DNA of 21,556 bases, taken from positions 1 to 21,556 of IMG/VR virus record IMGVR_UViG_3300031711_000090. One strand, written 5' to 3'. The notes beneath the pieces are model-generated. The model ran no database searches and had not been told where the DNA came from. It worked only from the letters and a program-made list of their open reading frames with translations. Below, piece by piece: positions 1-7,563 of this stretch (positions are counted from its first letter, which is position 1; the number at the start of each line of letters is the position of its first letter). Origin of the DNA: a virus. A program made the position numbers and the translations under genes.

Positions 1-1486
1 AAACGACAGGGCAGCACAACCCACAGGTGCGACCGCAGCGACCGGAGGCGTGGCGTCCCCAGACCACGTACCAGAAAGTAGCGCGAGCACGGTGGATAGC
101 CCGATTACGGATGGGGCTGGCGCGGAGATAGGTTCCGCGCCAGTCGCCGGGGAAAACACCTATTTTCTAGGCTACCAGAAGGCGTGGATTTTGGATGAGG
201 CGCGGTTGAAGATTTGTGAGAAGGGGCGGCAGATTGGGCTCAGCTACGCGGATTCATATGACTCAGTGCGGAAGGCGGCGCGCAAAAACGGCAAGGATGT
301 GTGGGTGATGTCGCGGGATGAGGTGCAGGCGAAGCAATACATCCTTTACTGCAAGCGCTGGGCGATGGTGCTGAAGTACGCGGCGCAGGATTTTGGCGAG
401 CGGGTTTTTACGACGGCGGATGGCAAGGAAGTGCGGGTGCAGGTGATCACTTTTGCGAGCGGGGCAAGTGTGTACGCGCTGTCGAGCAATCCGGACGCGA
501 TCGTGGGCAAGACGGGGCATGTAAAGCTGGATGAGTTCGCGTTGCACAAGGATCAGCGCCAGTTATTTGCGGTGGCGAAACCGGTTACCCAATGGGGGGG
601 TTCCCTATCGATCATCTCAACTCACCGGGGAATCGCCACCGTCTTCAATTCGCTGATCACGGATATCCGGGAGCGCGGGAATAAGATGGGGTGGAGTCTG
701 CACACGATACCGATTCAGCGGGCGGTGGAGGATGGCATCGTGGAAAAGATCGACCAAGCCACAGGGATGGAAGTGGCGAGTGGAGAGGGGCGAGGGGCGA
801 GAAGGGCTGAGTGGCTGGCGCAGCAGAAGGCGGAGTGCATCGATGAGGAACAATGGTTGCAAGAGTATTGCTGCCAGCCGGCGGATGAGAGCACGGCGTT
901 TATTTCGTATGAGATGATTTCGATGGCTCAGACGGATGGGTGTCACGAGGATTTCGGGTATTTGGAGGCGTGTAAAAATCCTCTGTATATCGGGTTTGAC
1001 GTGGCTCGGAAGCAGGATTTGTCGGTGATCGATGTGGAGGAAAAGGTTGGGGATGTGTTCTGGGAGCGGATGCGGATTGAGCTTTTAAAGAAGACCTACG
1101 CCGAACAGGAATTTGAGCTTTACCGGTTGCTTGCATTACCGGCGGTGAGGAGGTGCTGTATCGACTCTACTGGACTGGGGAACCAATTGGCAGAACGAGC
1201 CATGCAACGCTGGGGTTATCGAGTGGAGGCGGTGACCTTCACCGCCCAAGTGAAGGAAGACTTGGCTTACCCACTGCGGATGGCTCATGAGGATCGGAAG
1301 GTGCGGTATCCCAATGATGAGAGGCTCCGGGCGGATCTGCGCGGGGTGAAAAAGGAAACGACGGCGGCGGGCAATGTGCGGTTTGGCGGGGAGAGCGCGG
1401 ATAGTCATTGCGACCGTTTTTGGGCAAAGGGGCTTGCGCTGTATGCCGGGAAGGCGCGCGGCGAATTTGGGAGCGCGCTTATATGA
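1..1486 (+). CDS. terL: Terminase large subunit (5' end outside window)
   Basis: This is the ATPase-nuclease that packages phage DNA into the prohead through the portal. Residues are counted from the GTG at 50. A degenerate Walker A-like segment (EKGRQIGLS) lies near 57-65 and a Walker B (VKLDEF, D161/E162) near 158-163. The C-terminal RNase H-like nuclease has IGFDVAR (D317), CIDSTGLG (D372) and the signature HCDRFWAKGLAL (D455), matching the Terminase_6 / Mu gp28-like family. The frame has no stop between position 2 and the GTG at 50, so the true start may lie upstream. The Ala/Thr/Ser-rich leader before residue 37 is not conserved in this family as far as I can tell. The gene ends in an ATGA overlap with a doubtful small ORF. 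Confidence 0.93.
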   Translation, partial: NDRAAQPTGATAATGGVASPDHVPESSASTVDSPITDGAGAEIGSAPVAGENTYFLGYQKAWILDEARLKICEKGRQIGLSYADSYDSVRKAARKNGKDVWVMSRDEVQAKQYILYCKRWAMVLKYAAQDFGERVFTTADGKEVRVQVITFASGASVYALSSNPDAIVGKTGHVKLDEFALHKDQRQLFAVAKPVTQWGGSLSIISTHRGIATVFNSLITDIRERGNKMGWSLHTIPIQRAVEDGIVEKIDQATGMEVASGEGRGARRAEWLAQQKAECIDEEQWLQEYCCQPADESTAFISYEMISMAQTDGCHEDFGYLEACKNPLYIGFDVARKQDLSVIDVEEKVGDVFWERMRIELLKKTYAEQEFELYRLLALPAVRRCCIDSTGLGNQLAERAMQRWGYRVEAVTFTAQVKEDLAYPLRMAHEDRKVRYPNDERLRADLRGVKKETTAAGNVRFGGESADSHCDRFWAKGLALYAGKARGEFGSALI

Positions 1487-1752
1487 CGAATCAAATTTCA
1501 GGTTGCGGGTTGAAGGTTAAAAGGGCTGTCCGCGTTGGGGTCCAGTCGGGTGTTGAGGGGTTCACTCCTGATTGCTCGCGGACAGCCCTTTTAGCCGTCG
1601 CAAATGCCCCAGGGCTATTTGGAGGGTGCCAGCATACAGCCCCCATGGCCCCATCGAGTTTGCAAGGCATTAGGCTGCGATTGCAAGGGACTGTGGCGAA
1701 TGGTTTGGCGCGTGTGATGAAAAATTTCTACGTGGGGGTGGCGCGTGGGTAA
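1483..1752 (+). CDS. Doubtful 89-aa ORF between terminase and portal
   Basis: An ORF starts with ATG in an ATGA overlap with the terminase stop and runs 8 nt into the portal gene. That tight coupling is the only argument that it is real. Against it, a quarter of its length is a perfect inverted repeat (1518-1593), the composition is unremarkable (Gly/Ala/Arg-rich), and I recognise no family. It may be chance reading through an inserted structured element that fills the terminase-portal gap. Classical neighbours at this place would be a head-completion or small accessory gene, which it does not resemble. Confidence 0.28.
   Translation: MTNQISGCGLKVKRAVRVGVQSGVEGFTPDCSRTALLAVANAPGLFGGCQHTAPMAPSSLQGIRLRLQGTVANGLARVMKNFYVGVARG
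1518..1593. repeat. Perfect 17-bp inverted repeat with 42-nt loop
   Basis: The left arm TAAAAGGGCTGTCCGCG (1518-1534) is exactly complementary to the right arm at 1577-1593, with 42 nt between them. Pairing can extend outward through a G-U and two G-C pairs (1515-1517 with 1594-1596). The loop can form a smaller hairpin (AGGGG near 1556 with CTCCT near 1565). The right arm ends in TTTT, but the loop is far too long for an ordinary intrinsic terminator. It could be an RNA stem, a MITE- or REP-like element, or a packaging or regulatory site. Confidence 0.85.
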
Positions 1753-3913
1753 GAAGTTGGGGTTTTTCAAGCGACTGGAGGCGGCGTCGATGGTGCTACG
1801 AGGTCAAGGCGTGCCGGCGTTCTGGTTTGCTCGAGCAATCGAGATCGGGAGCCAGGAGGTTTTGCAGGAGCCTTACAAGTCTTCAGTGTGGGTGCAGGCG
1901 GCGATAAAGAAGATTGCGGGGCCGATCAGCTCGGTGCCGGTGAACTTCTACTCGACGCGGACGGCTAAAAAGAGGGGGAAGGGTTACCGCAAGCGGGATG
2001 ACGATCAGACGGTGGATTTGCCGGAGATGGATGCGCTACTTCGCGCGCCGATGCAAAATCTTGGCTATAGCGACTTTTGCGAGGCGACGGTGGGATGGCT
2101 GAAAATGTCGGGCGAATGCTTCTGGTTGCTGGATGATTCAATGCTGGTGCCATTTCCTGAAGCGCGCGGGCGGGCCTTGCCACAGGTGATCGTGGCCAGG
2201 CCGGATCGGATGCGGCATGTAATCGAAAATAATCAGCTCAAGGGGTGGAGTTACAATGATCCGTCCGGAGGGATGCATTCATTACTGCCTGAGCAGGTGA
2301 TCCAATTGAAGTACTGGAATCCCTACAATCCATGGCGTGGGTTGAGTGAGTATGAGGCAACGCTGATTGCCGCGGAATCGGATTGGCTGGCGGGAAAGTT
2401 TGCCAGAAACCTAATGGCAAACAACGGGGACACGGGGCCTTACATCGTGGCGAAGAACGGAATCCCAACGGATCCGCAGCGGGAACAAATTCTTGCCGAT
2501 TTGAGGGCAAAACGCGCGGCCCAGCAGCGCGGGGATTTCCGGCCAATCTTTTTGACAGGCGACATTACGGTAGAGGATCCGCAGGTGCGCAGTGTGGACG
2601 CGGCATTCATTGCACAGCGCCTGGAGAATCGGCACGAAATTTTCATTGGCTTTGGAGTCCCGCCGTCCATGGCGGATGTGAAGGCGGCGTATTCGATTGG
2701 CAGCGCGAGTGATTATTATCAGCTAATTGCCAATACCTGCATTCCAACGGGCGGGAAGCTGGCGGACGGCATCAAGCGGCTGACTGTAAAGCTGCAAAGG
2801 GCTGACGTGGATGTGGAGTTGGACTGGGATGAGCATCCAGTGATGCAGGAGGTGCGCAAGGAACGCCTGGCCTCGGTGGAGGTGCTGTGGAGTAAAGGCA
2901 TGCCGATGCAGGAGATAAATGAGTATTTGGGCTTGGAACTGCCAGAGTTTGACGGATGGGAAGTGGGGTATTTGCCGTTTTCGGTGTCGCCAGTGGGATC
3001 GGAGGAGTTGGAAATGGCGCAGAGCCCATCGGAGAATCCTGACCTGGCGGAGCCGATAGCGGATCAGCCCAAAGCGGTGAGGGAGATGCTTGGGGCGCTG
3101 AGGGAAACCAAGGCGGCGGCTCTAGCAGACCTAACGCGGGCGAACAAGAAGGCGATCTGGGAAGCGCATATGCGCAAGCGGGCCGGAACAATAAAGACTT
3201 ACCAAGGCAAGGCGAGCCGGGTGATTAATGAGTTTCGCGGGAAGGTCCTGAATAAGTGGGCGCAGTATGAGTCCGCCCACGCAAAGCAGATGGTTCAGCG
3301 CAGTGTGATCGATTTTATTTTTGACGCGGCGGAGTTTGGGAACGCGTTGCGGGTGGTGATGAATCCAGTCTCGCAAGCAGCCTTGCAGACGGCCGGGGAG
3401 CAACTTTTTGAGGAGATTGGCCGGAGTGACCCCTGGAAGATGCCACCGCATAAGGCGCTGGAGTTTGTGGCGAGCCGTAATGGGGCTCTGAAGGGGGTGG
3501 GGGAAACGGTGCGCGGACAGCTTAATACGGTGTTGGAGACGGGCTTCAAGGAAGGCACGAGCATCGAGAAGATGACGGATGAAATCCGGGGTGTGTTCAA
3601 CAATTTGGCGAAGTATGAGGCGAAGCGGATCGCGATGACGGAGACGTCGGTGGCGTTTGGTTTCGCGCGGGATGCCGCGATGCGCTCGGCTGGGGTGGAG
3701 CAAAAGATGTGGCTGAGCAGTCACGGTGAAACGGTGAGGCCGGCGCATGCGGCGGCGGAGGATGATTATGGGGAAAGCCCCATTCCGATAGATGAGCCTT
3801 TTGTCGTGGACGGCGAAAAGCTGATGTATCCGGGCGATCCGAATGGGTCAGCCGAAAATGTGATCAATTGTCATTGTGTGAGCATCGCGGCGGCGCCGGC
3901 GGACGAAATCTAA
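1745..3913 (+). CDS. Portal protein fused to MuF-like head morphogenesis domain
   Basis: The N-terminal part (about 1-420) is an HK97-type portal, the dodecameric ring at the head vertex through which DNA passes. Signs are the segment YKSSVWVQAAIKKIAG (44-59), the stretch VIQLKYWNPYNPWRGLSEYEA (185-205 region) and RHEIFIGFGVPPSMAD (296-311). After an acidic linker (about 420-445) comes a helical region, then a C-terminal MuF-type domain (about 600-715) with RPAH (H668) and the terminal NCHC (708-711) typical of Mu gpF / SPP1 gp7 proteins. These are usually encoded by a separate gene after the portal, so 722 aa is a natural fusion. The start is GTG 1745; no better start fits the portal N-terminus. 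Confidence 0.93.
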   Translation: MGKKLGFFKRLEAASMVLRGQGVPAFWFARAIEIGSQEVLQEPYKSSVWVQAAIKKIAGPISSVPVNFYSTRTAKKRGKGYRKRDDDQTVDLPEMDALLRAPMQNLGYSDFCEATVGWLKMSGECFWLLDDSMLVPFPEARGRALPQVIVARPDRMRHVIENNQLKGWSYNDPSGGMHSLLPEQVIQLKYWNPYNPWRGLSEYEATLIAAESDWLAGKFARNLMANNGDTGPYIVAKNGIPTDPQREQILADLRAKRAAQQRGDFRPIFLTGDITVEDPQVRSVDAAFIAQRLENRHEIFIGFGVPPSMADVKAAYSIGSASDYYQLIANTCIPTGGKLADGIKRLTVKLQRADVDVELDWDEHPVMQEVRKERLASVEVLWSKGMPMQEINEYLGLELPEFDGWEVGYLPFSVSPVGSEELEMAQSPSENPDLAEPIADQPKAVREMLGALRETKAAALADLTRANKKAIWEAHMRKRAGTIKTYQGKASRVINEFRGKVLNKWAQYESAHAKQMVQRSVIDFIFDAAEFGNALRVVMNPVSQAALQTAGEQLFEEIGRSDPWKMPPHKALEFVASRNGALKGVGETVRGQLNTVLETGFKEGTSIEKMTDEIRGVFNNLAKYEAKRIAMTETSVAFGFARDAAMRSAGVEQKMWLSSHGETVRPAHAAAEDDYGESPIPIDEPFVVDGEKLMYPGDPNGSAENVINCHCVSIAAAPADEI

Positions 3914-3916
3914 ATT

Positions 3917-4114
3917 ATGAATTTAAGGAAATTAAAAAGGGCTCTGCCTAAAGGCGCCGAGGCGCAAAGGCAAGGCGACCAGGTGGAAGTGCATTTGCGA
4001 GGGGCTACGTTTCGAGTGGAGGCCGGCCTGGGATGGGAGGAGCGGCAATTAGCGGACTATTTGGGAAGCAAAATTCCGGTGGCGGTGGCGCTCCCACCGA
4101 GAGAACAGAGGTAA
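3917..4114 (+). CDS. Small basic protein of unknown function (65 aa)
   Basis: The gene begins with ATG 3 nt after the portal stop and ends 2 nt before the protease start, so it is embedded in the operon. The N-terminal 20 residues are Lys/Arg-rich (NLRKLKRALPKG) and the middle looks like a short beta segment (QVEVHLRGATFRVEAG) followed by a possible helix (WEERQLADYL). No signal peptide or membrane segment is present. I do not recognise the family. Its place between portal and protease suggests an accessory head-assembly role, but this is only positional. Confidence 0.65.
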   Translation: MNLRKLKRALPKGAEAQRQGDQVEVHLRGATFRVEAGLGWEERQLADYLGSKIPVAVALPPREQR

Positions 4115-4116
4115 TT

Positions 4117-4797
4117 ATGCTAAGACGCACCATTAATCCAGAGGTAAGGGTCATCGACGAAAAAACGGGCATTGTGGAGTACGTGGCCAGCGATGAAACG
4201 ATCGACAGCTACCGCGAGGTGATCAAGGCGGATGGGTGGCGGTTTGACGAGTTCAAGAAGAACGCACCGTTTGTGGACTCGCATGATTATTCGACGCTAG
4301 CAAACCTGCTAGGGCGGGTGGTTGATTTCCGAGTGGAGCAAAAGCGGCTGATTGAAACGGTAAAATGGGCGGTGGACGTACCAGAGAACGCGCTGGCGCA
4401 ACTGGGTTTCAACATGACGAAGGCGGGCTATCTCAAAGCGGTGTCGGTGGGGTTTGTGCCGACGCAATACGCCACAAAATGGGACGCGGACACGAAGGCA
4501 TGGAAATCCGCACTACAAGCGTGTGGGCGCAAGGAAGATGACGGAGTGGCCTGTATATATCTGGAACAACAGCAAAAAGAGCTGAGCGCCTGTGTGATTG
4601 GCGCGAATCCAAACGCCCTGGCAAGGGGCTACAAGGCGGGGGTCCTAACGGACGCTGACCTTGATTTACTTTCCATCGAGAGGGCTAAACGCATCACCGT
4701 CAACCCGGCTGATAGTCCCGCTGCTGCCGCGTTGACCAGGCAGCGGGCGCGGATGGCGTTCCTGGTGGGGTTAACAACAAAAATCAAATCAATCTAA
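4117..4797 (+). CDS. HK97-type prohead protease (peptidase S78 family)
   Basis: This serine protease matures the prohead by cleaving the capsid protein's N-terminal scaffold segment. The catalytic histidine is H56 in PFVDSHDYS and the nucleophile is S110 in LKAVSVGF, the family's usual His...Ser arrangement. The segment KELSACVIGANPNA (155-168) corresponds to the family's conserved LLEWSVVPxPANPxA stretch. I chose ATG 4117 because GAGG lies 5 nt upstream and the family similarity begins about 20 residues later. An in-frame extension to 4033 would add only a Gly-rich leader inside the preceding gene. At 226 aa it has the usual length. It lies directly before the capsid gene, as expected. Confidence 0.92.
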   Translation: MLRRTINPEVRVIDEKTGIVEYVASDETIDSYREVIKADGWRFDEFKKNAPFVDSHDYSTLANLLGRVVDFRVEQKRLIETVKWAVDVPENALAQLGFNMTKAGYLKAVSVGFVPTQYATKWDADTKAWKSALQACGRKEDDGVACIYLEQQQKELSACVIGANPNALARGYKAGVLTDADLDLLSIERAKRITVNPADSPAAAALTRQRARMAFLVGLTTKIKSI

Positions 4798-4799
4798 TT

Positions 4800-6197
4800 A
4801 TGTTACGCAAAATCGCGGTGTTATTGGACCTCCATGGCGCGGACGGCAATGGAGTTCTGCCGGAAGCGGACTTTCAGAGAAAGGTTTTGGGCGGGGTGGA
4901 AGCTCTGAGCAAAGAGCAGGAGAAATTCAAATCGAGCCAGCAAAAGGTGCTGGATGATTTGGACCGCTCGGACAAGGAAGTCAAAAAGGCGGTTGAGGAC
5001 CTGACGAAGGTAAAGAACCAGGTCAACACTTCCTATGAGGAAGTGATGAAGGCGATGGCTAAAGTGCAATCGCAAGTAGCGTTGAACGCGCGGAGCTCGT
5101 TTGCGAATCCCATTGACCGGGTGCTGGCGAATGAGGAGACGAAGTTTTACCTGAATGCGTTGATCCGCTATTGCCATCACATAAAGGATGGCTCGCTCAG
5201 CCGAGTGCCGGCCGAAATGCGCAAGGTGGTGGAGGAAGGCAGCGCGGTGGCTAAGTCTTTGACTGGCGTGGATAGCTCACTCGGCCAGGCTACTGTGCCG
5301 CAACAAACCTTCAACGAAATCTATGACACGCTGCTTGAATACGGCGACTGGCCGAGCTTGGGTGTGATTCGCGTGGGCATGCGTACAACGGTAGTGCCAA
5401 TCGGGACGGCGCGGCCATTGTTCTACTGGATTGGATCAGGCACTGGCGGACACGGGGAAAGCTCAGCCATTGCGGAGGGAGCATTTACCGGGTCTTCGGT
5501 GAATTTGGTCATTCAGACTTTGGCGGCTTACCTGACGGTGGCGCGTGAACTTCTCGCGGATTCAACCGTTGACCTGGCGGGTTACATCCTGAAGCAAATG
5601 GCTCAAACCATCAGCTTCGGTTTGGACACGGTAGCGTTTTCCGGCCAGGCCGCGGCGAGCCAAACGGACGCCGGGTATCGCGGAATCTTCTACGCCGATG
5701 GCGCGAATGTGAACCTAGCGGCCGCGGCGGCGGCGGGGAACGTTTCGATCACCGGTTTGGAGCTGGATGACTTTGTGCGCTGCTTGACGACGGTTTCGCC
5801 AATTGTGCTGAAACGCCAGGCGAAATGGTGGATTCACCCACAGGTAATCGCGCTGTTCGTCTTGATTCGCGATAAGAACAACCGGCCTATTTTCCAGACG
5901 TGGCAGGAAGTGCCGACGCCAGGAGCGATTGGAAGCATTTTAGGCTACCAAGTGAAGCCGACAGCGGTGGCGCCGAGCACGGACGGACCTGGGCTGCCGG
6001 TGGCGGTGTTTGGCGATCCGGATGGCCAGGCGGTGGGCATCCGCTCAGACATGGAGCTGGCGACTAGCGACGACATCAAGTTCGCAGAGAATATGCGCGC
6101 TTTCCGGGCGCTGATGCGGACGGGTGTGATGATCAAGACCGCGTCGGCCTCAACCACGCTGAAACCGTTTGCTGTTTTGAAAACCGCAGCGTCATAA
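4800..6197 (+). CDS. Major capsid protein, HK97 fold, with N-terminal scaffold domain
   Basis: This is the main shell subunit of the head. Residues about 30-95 are highly charged and predicted coiled coil (KEQEKFKSSQQKVLDDLDRS and after). That is the delta-type scaffold segment normally removed by the neighbouring protease. The fold proper starts near 100. The region around 185-235 (VRVGMRT, FYWIGSGTGGHGESSA) and WWIHPQVIALFVLIRDKNNR (about 345-365) resemble the E-loop/spine and P-domain of HK97-family capsids. The start is ATG 4800, 2 nt after the protease stop. The cleavage position (perhaps 95-105) is inferred. Confidence 0.9.
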   Translation: MLRKIAVLLDLHGADGNGVLPEADFQRKVLGGVEALSKEQEKFKSSQQKVLDDLDRSDKEVKKAVEDLTKVKNQVNTSYEEVMKAMAKVQSQVALNARSSFANPIDRVLANEETKFYLNALIRYCHHIKDGSLSRVPAEMRKVVEEGSAVAKSLTGVDSSLGQATVPQQTFNEIYDTLLEYGDWPSLGVIRVGMRTTVVPIGTARPLFYWIGSGTGGHGESSAIAEGAFTGSSVNLVIQTLAAYLTVARELLADSTVDLAGYILKQMAQTISFGLDTVAFSGQAAASQTDAGYRGIFYADGANVNLAAAAAAGNVSITGLELDDFVRCLTTVSPIVLKRQAKWWIHPQVIALFVLIRDKNNRPIFQTWQEVPTPGAIGSILGYQVKPTAVAPSTDGPGLPVAVFGDPDGQAVGIRSDMELATSDDIKFAENMRAFRALMRTGVMIKTASASTTLKPFAVLKTAAS

Positions 6198-6220
6198 GCC
6201 CATACGGCAACAAACCGAAA

Positions 6221-6230
6221 GGAAAGGATC
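6221..6230 (+). promoter_or_regulatory. Double Shine-Dalgarno before the secreted head-region gene
   Basis: Two overlapping AAGGA-type cores (ending near 6223 and 6228) stand before ATG 6234, the nearer at 5 nt. This is one of the strongest ribosome binding sites in the window and suggests high translation, in keeping with an abundant product. Confidence 0.6.
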
Positions 6231-6233
6231 TAA

Positions 6234-6689
6234 ATGAGAATTATTAAACAGGTGTTTGGAGTGGCGCTGGTTGTCACCTCGCTGATTGGCACAGCGCAGG
6301 CGCAATACAAGGTCACAACTTTGGTGACGACGAATGACGTGCCAAACAGTTCGACCACGACAGCAAATTTGGGTGGACCGATAACGGCGACCAAATATGG
6401 CGAAGTGGGGCTGTCCATTCAGTTCGCGTTGAACGCGGCGGGAACTACCGCCTGCACTTTCAACTTTGTGAAGTCGCCAAATGCGGGAACCAATTACGAA
6501 ACCGGCGCATGGTACTCGGTATCGATGGTTCCGAACGGCACTACGATGGTCTCGACGAACGTCACGGTGACAATGGGGCCGTTTGGCTACTTGAAGCCAT
6601 TTTCGTTTGTGGCGGCAAATAACACTGCCGCGATGACGAACATCTCGATCCAGTACGTGTTAAAACCAAATCGACTGGACGGTAAGTAG
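6234..6689 (+). CDS. Small protein with signal peptide next to the capsid gene (decoration-like position)
   Basis: The 151-aa product starts with a textbook Sec signal: a basic n-region (MRIIK), a hydrophobic core (VFGVALVVTSLIG) and an AQA cleavage site before Q24. The remainder is Thr/Asn/Val-rich, likely all-beta (NVTVTMGPFGYLKPFSFVAAN), with no cysteine pair or catalytic motif I can see. It occupies the place where many phages encode a capsid decoration or head-fibre protein, and it is followed by a strong terminator. A signal peptide is unexpected for a decoration protein, which must reach the cytoplasmic head. It could instead be a lysogen-expressed envelope or surface protein. Confidence 0.82.
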   Translation: MRIIKQVFGVALVVTSLIGTAQAQYKVTTLVTTNDVPNSSTTTANLGGPITATKYGEVGLSIQFALNAAGTTACTFNFVKSPNAGTNYETGAWYSVSMVPNGTTMVSTNVTVTMGPFGYLKPFSFVAANNTAAMTNISIQYVLKPNRLDGK

Positions 6690-6710
6690 GTTTAGGCCGA
6701 AGGGTCACGG

Positions 6711-6742
6711 CCCGGCGGCGTCGAGGGTCGCCGCCGGGTTTT
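6711..6742 (+). terminator. Intrinsic terminator between head and tail modules
   Basis: CCCGGCGGCG (6711-6720) pairs perfectly with CGCCGCCGGG (6729-6738) over 10 bp, with an 8-nt loop, followed by TTTT (6739-6742). It sits 22 nt after the stop of the secreted head-region gene. The T-run is short, so termination may be partial and tune the ratio of head to tail transcripts. Confidence 0.85.
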
Positions 6743-6758
6743 AGCCAAAATTACAAAT

Positions 6759-6938
6759 ATGCCAATTCCAATAGGGCCGAGAGAAAAGATGGCCAGCGAA
6801 GCCTGTCGGGCTGGACGCGGTGAGCCGGAGATAAAAGACCGCATGGTTCGCCGGCTTCACGTGCGTAAGGGCAACCCACGGGCAGATGCGCGAAAAGTGG
6901 AACGAGAAGGCGTGATTGCCGGAGCTGAGGAGCAATGA
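6759..6938 (+). CDS. Small basic ORF (59 aa) coupled to the connector gene
   Basis: The ATG at 6759 opens a 59-codon frame that ends in an ATGA overlap with the connector start at 6935, the coupling used elsewhere in this operon. The product is strongly charged (REKMASEACRAGRGEPEIKD, RKGNPRADARKVEREG) with no hydrophobic segment. No family is recognised. The first 40 nt after the terminator contain no obvious strong promoter. It may be a genuine small head-tail joining accessory protein or only a leader ORF that promotes translation of the connector. Confidence 0.5.
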   Translation: MPIPIGPREKMASEACRAGRGEPEIKDRMVRRLHVRKGNPRADARKVEREGVIAGAEEQ

Positions 6939-7561
6939 TCGCAGGGCTGACAAATTTGGATACGCTGAAAAAGGCGCTGCTGGCGGAAACGCTGGTGAAT
7001 GAGACGAGGTTTGATTTGATGATTCAGACCATTGGTCTGGGCGTGGCTGGGATATTTAACGCGTTCACGAATCGGCGACTGGCTTGGATGCTCGGAGATA
7101 CTATCACGTTCTCCGGAGACCGCCCGCACTATTATTTACCGCGCTACCCGATTTTAAACGTGATGAGCGTGCAGATGAAGTATTTCCGCACGGACAATTG
7201 GAACGATATCAGCGACCAGCCGATCACAGTGAACTACGAAACCGGCTTAATTCATTTTGGATATACGCTTGGGCGTTTTCCTTTGCAGGTGAAGGCGATT
7301 TGGGATGGCGGCTATTGGTTTGAACCGCTGGAGCCTGATGATGATGCATATCCGAGCACGGCGCCAGTTGGGGCTGTTTTATTGCCGGATGATTTGAAAG
7401 CGGCCTTCCTTTTGCAATGCGAGGAGGTCTGGGCCCAGAGAGATAAGCTCGGAAGTGGAATTATAGATAAGCCCGGCGCGCAAAGCGGACTGTCGAAACT
7501 GGAACTGGCGCCGCTAGTGAAGATGGTTCTGCAAACACACATCAGATACCAACTTTCATAA
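6935..7561 (+). CDS. Head-tail connector (adaptor) protein, gp6-like
   Basis: The 208-aa protein fits the adaptor that sits under the portal and opens the way to the tail. The N-terminal half is helical (LDTLKKALLAETLVNETRFD, then an amphipathic helix ending in AFTNRRLAW). A central beta segment follows (FSGDRPHYYLPRYPILNVMSVQ) with the Tyr/Pro-rich LPRYPI element seen in gp6/gp15-type connectors, and the C-terminal part is again helical (DDLKAAFLLQCEEVWAQRDK). Position supports this: first full gene after the head block and directly before a tail-completion protein. The assignment rests on pattern and context. Confidence 0.72.
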   Translation: MIAGLTNLDTLKKALLAETLVNETRFDLMIQTIGLGVAGIFNAFTNRRLAWMLGDTITFSGDRPHYYLPRYPILNVMSVQMKYFRTDNWNDISDQPITVNYETGLIHFGYTLGRFPLQVKAIWDGGYWFEPLEPDDDAYPSTAPVGAVLLPDDLKAAFLLQCEEVWAQRDKLGSGIIDKPGAQSGLSKLELAPLVKMVLQTHIRYQLS

Positions 7562-7563
7562 CT

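Noticed and set aside
1518-1593. Inverted repeat as an intrinsic terminator after the terminase
   Set aside because: The 42-nt loop is too long and termination here would cut off the portal gene; treated as an unexplained structured element instead.
4033-4116. Upstream extension of the protease start
   Set aside because: It lies inside the preceding small gene, encodes a Gly-rich leader, and ATG 4117 has a good GAGG at 5 nt.
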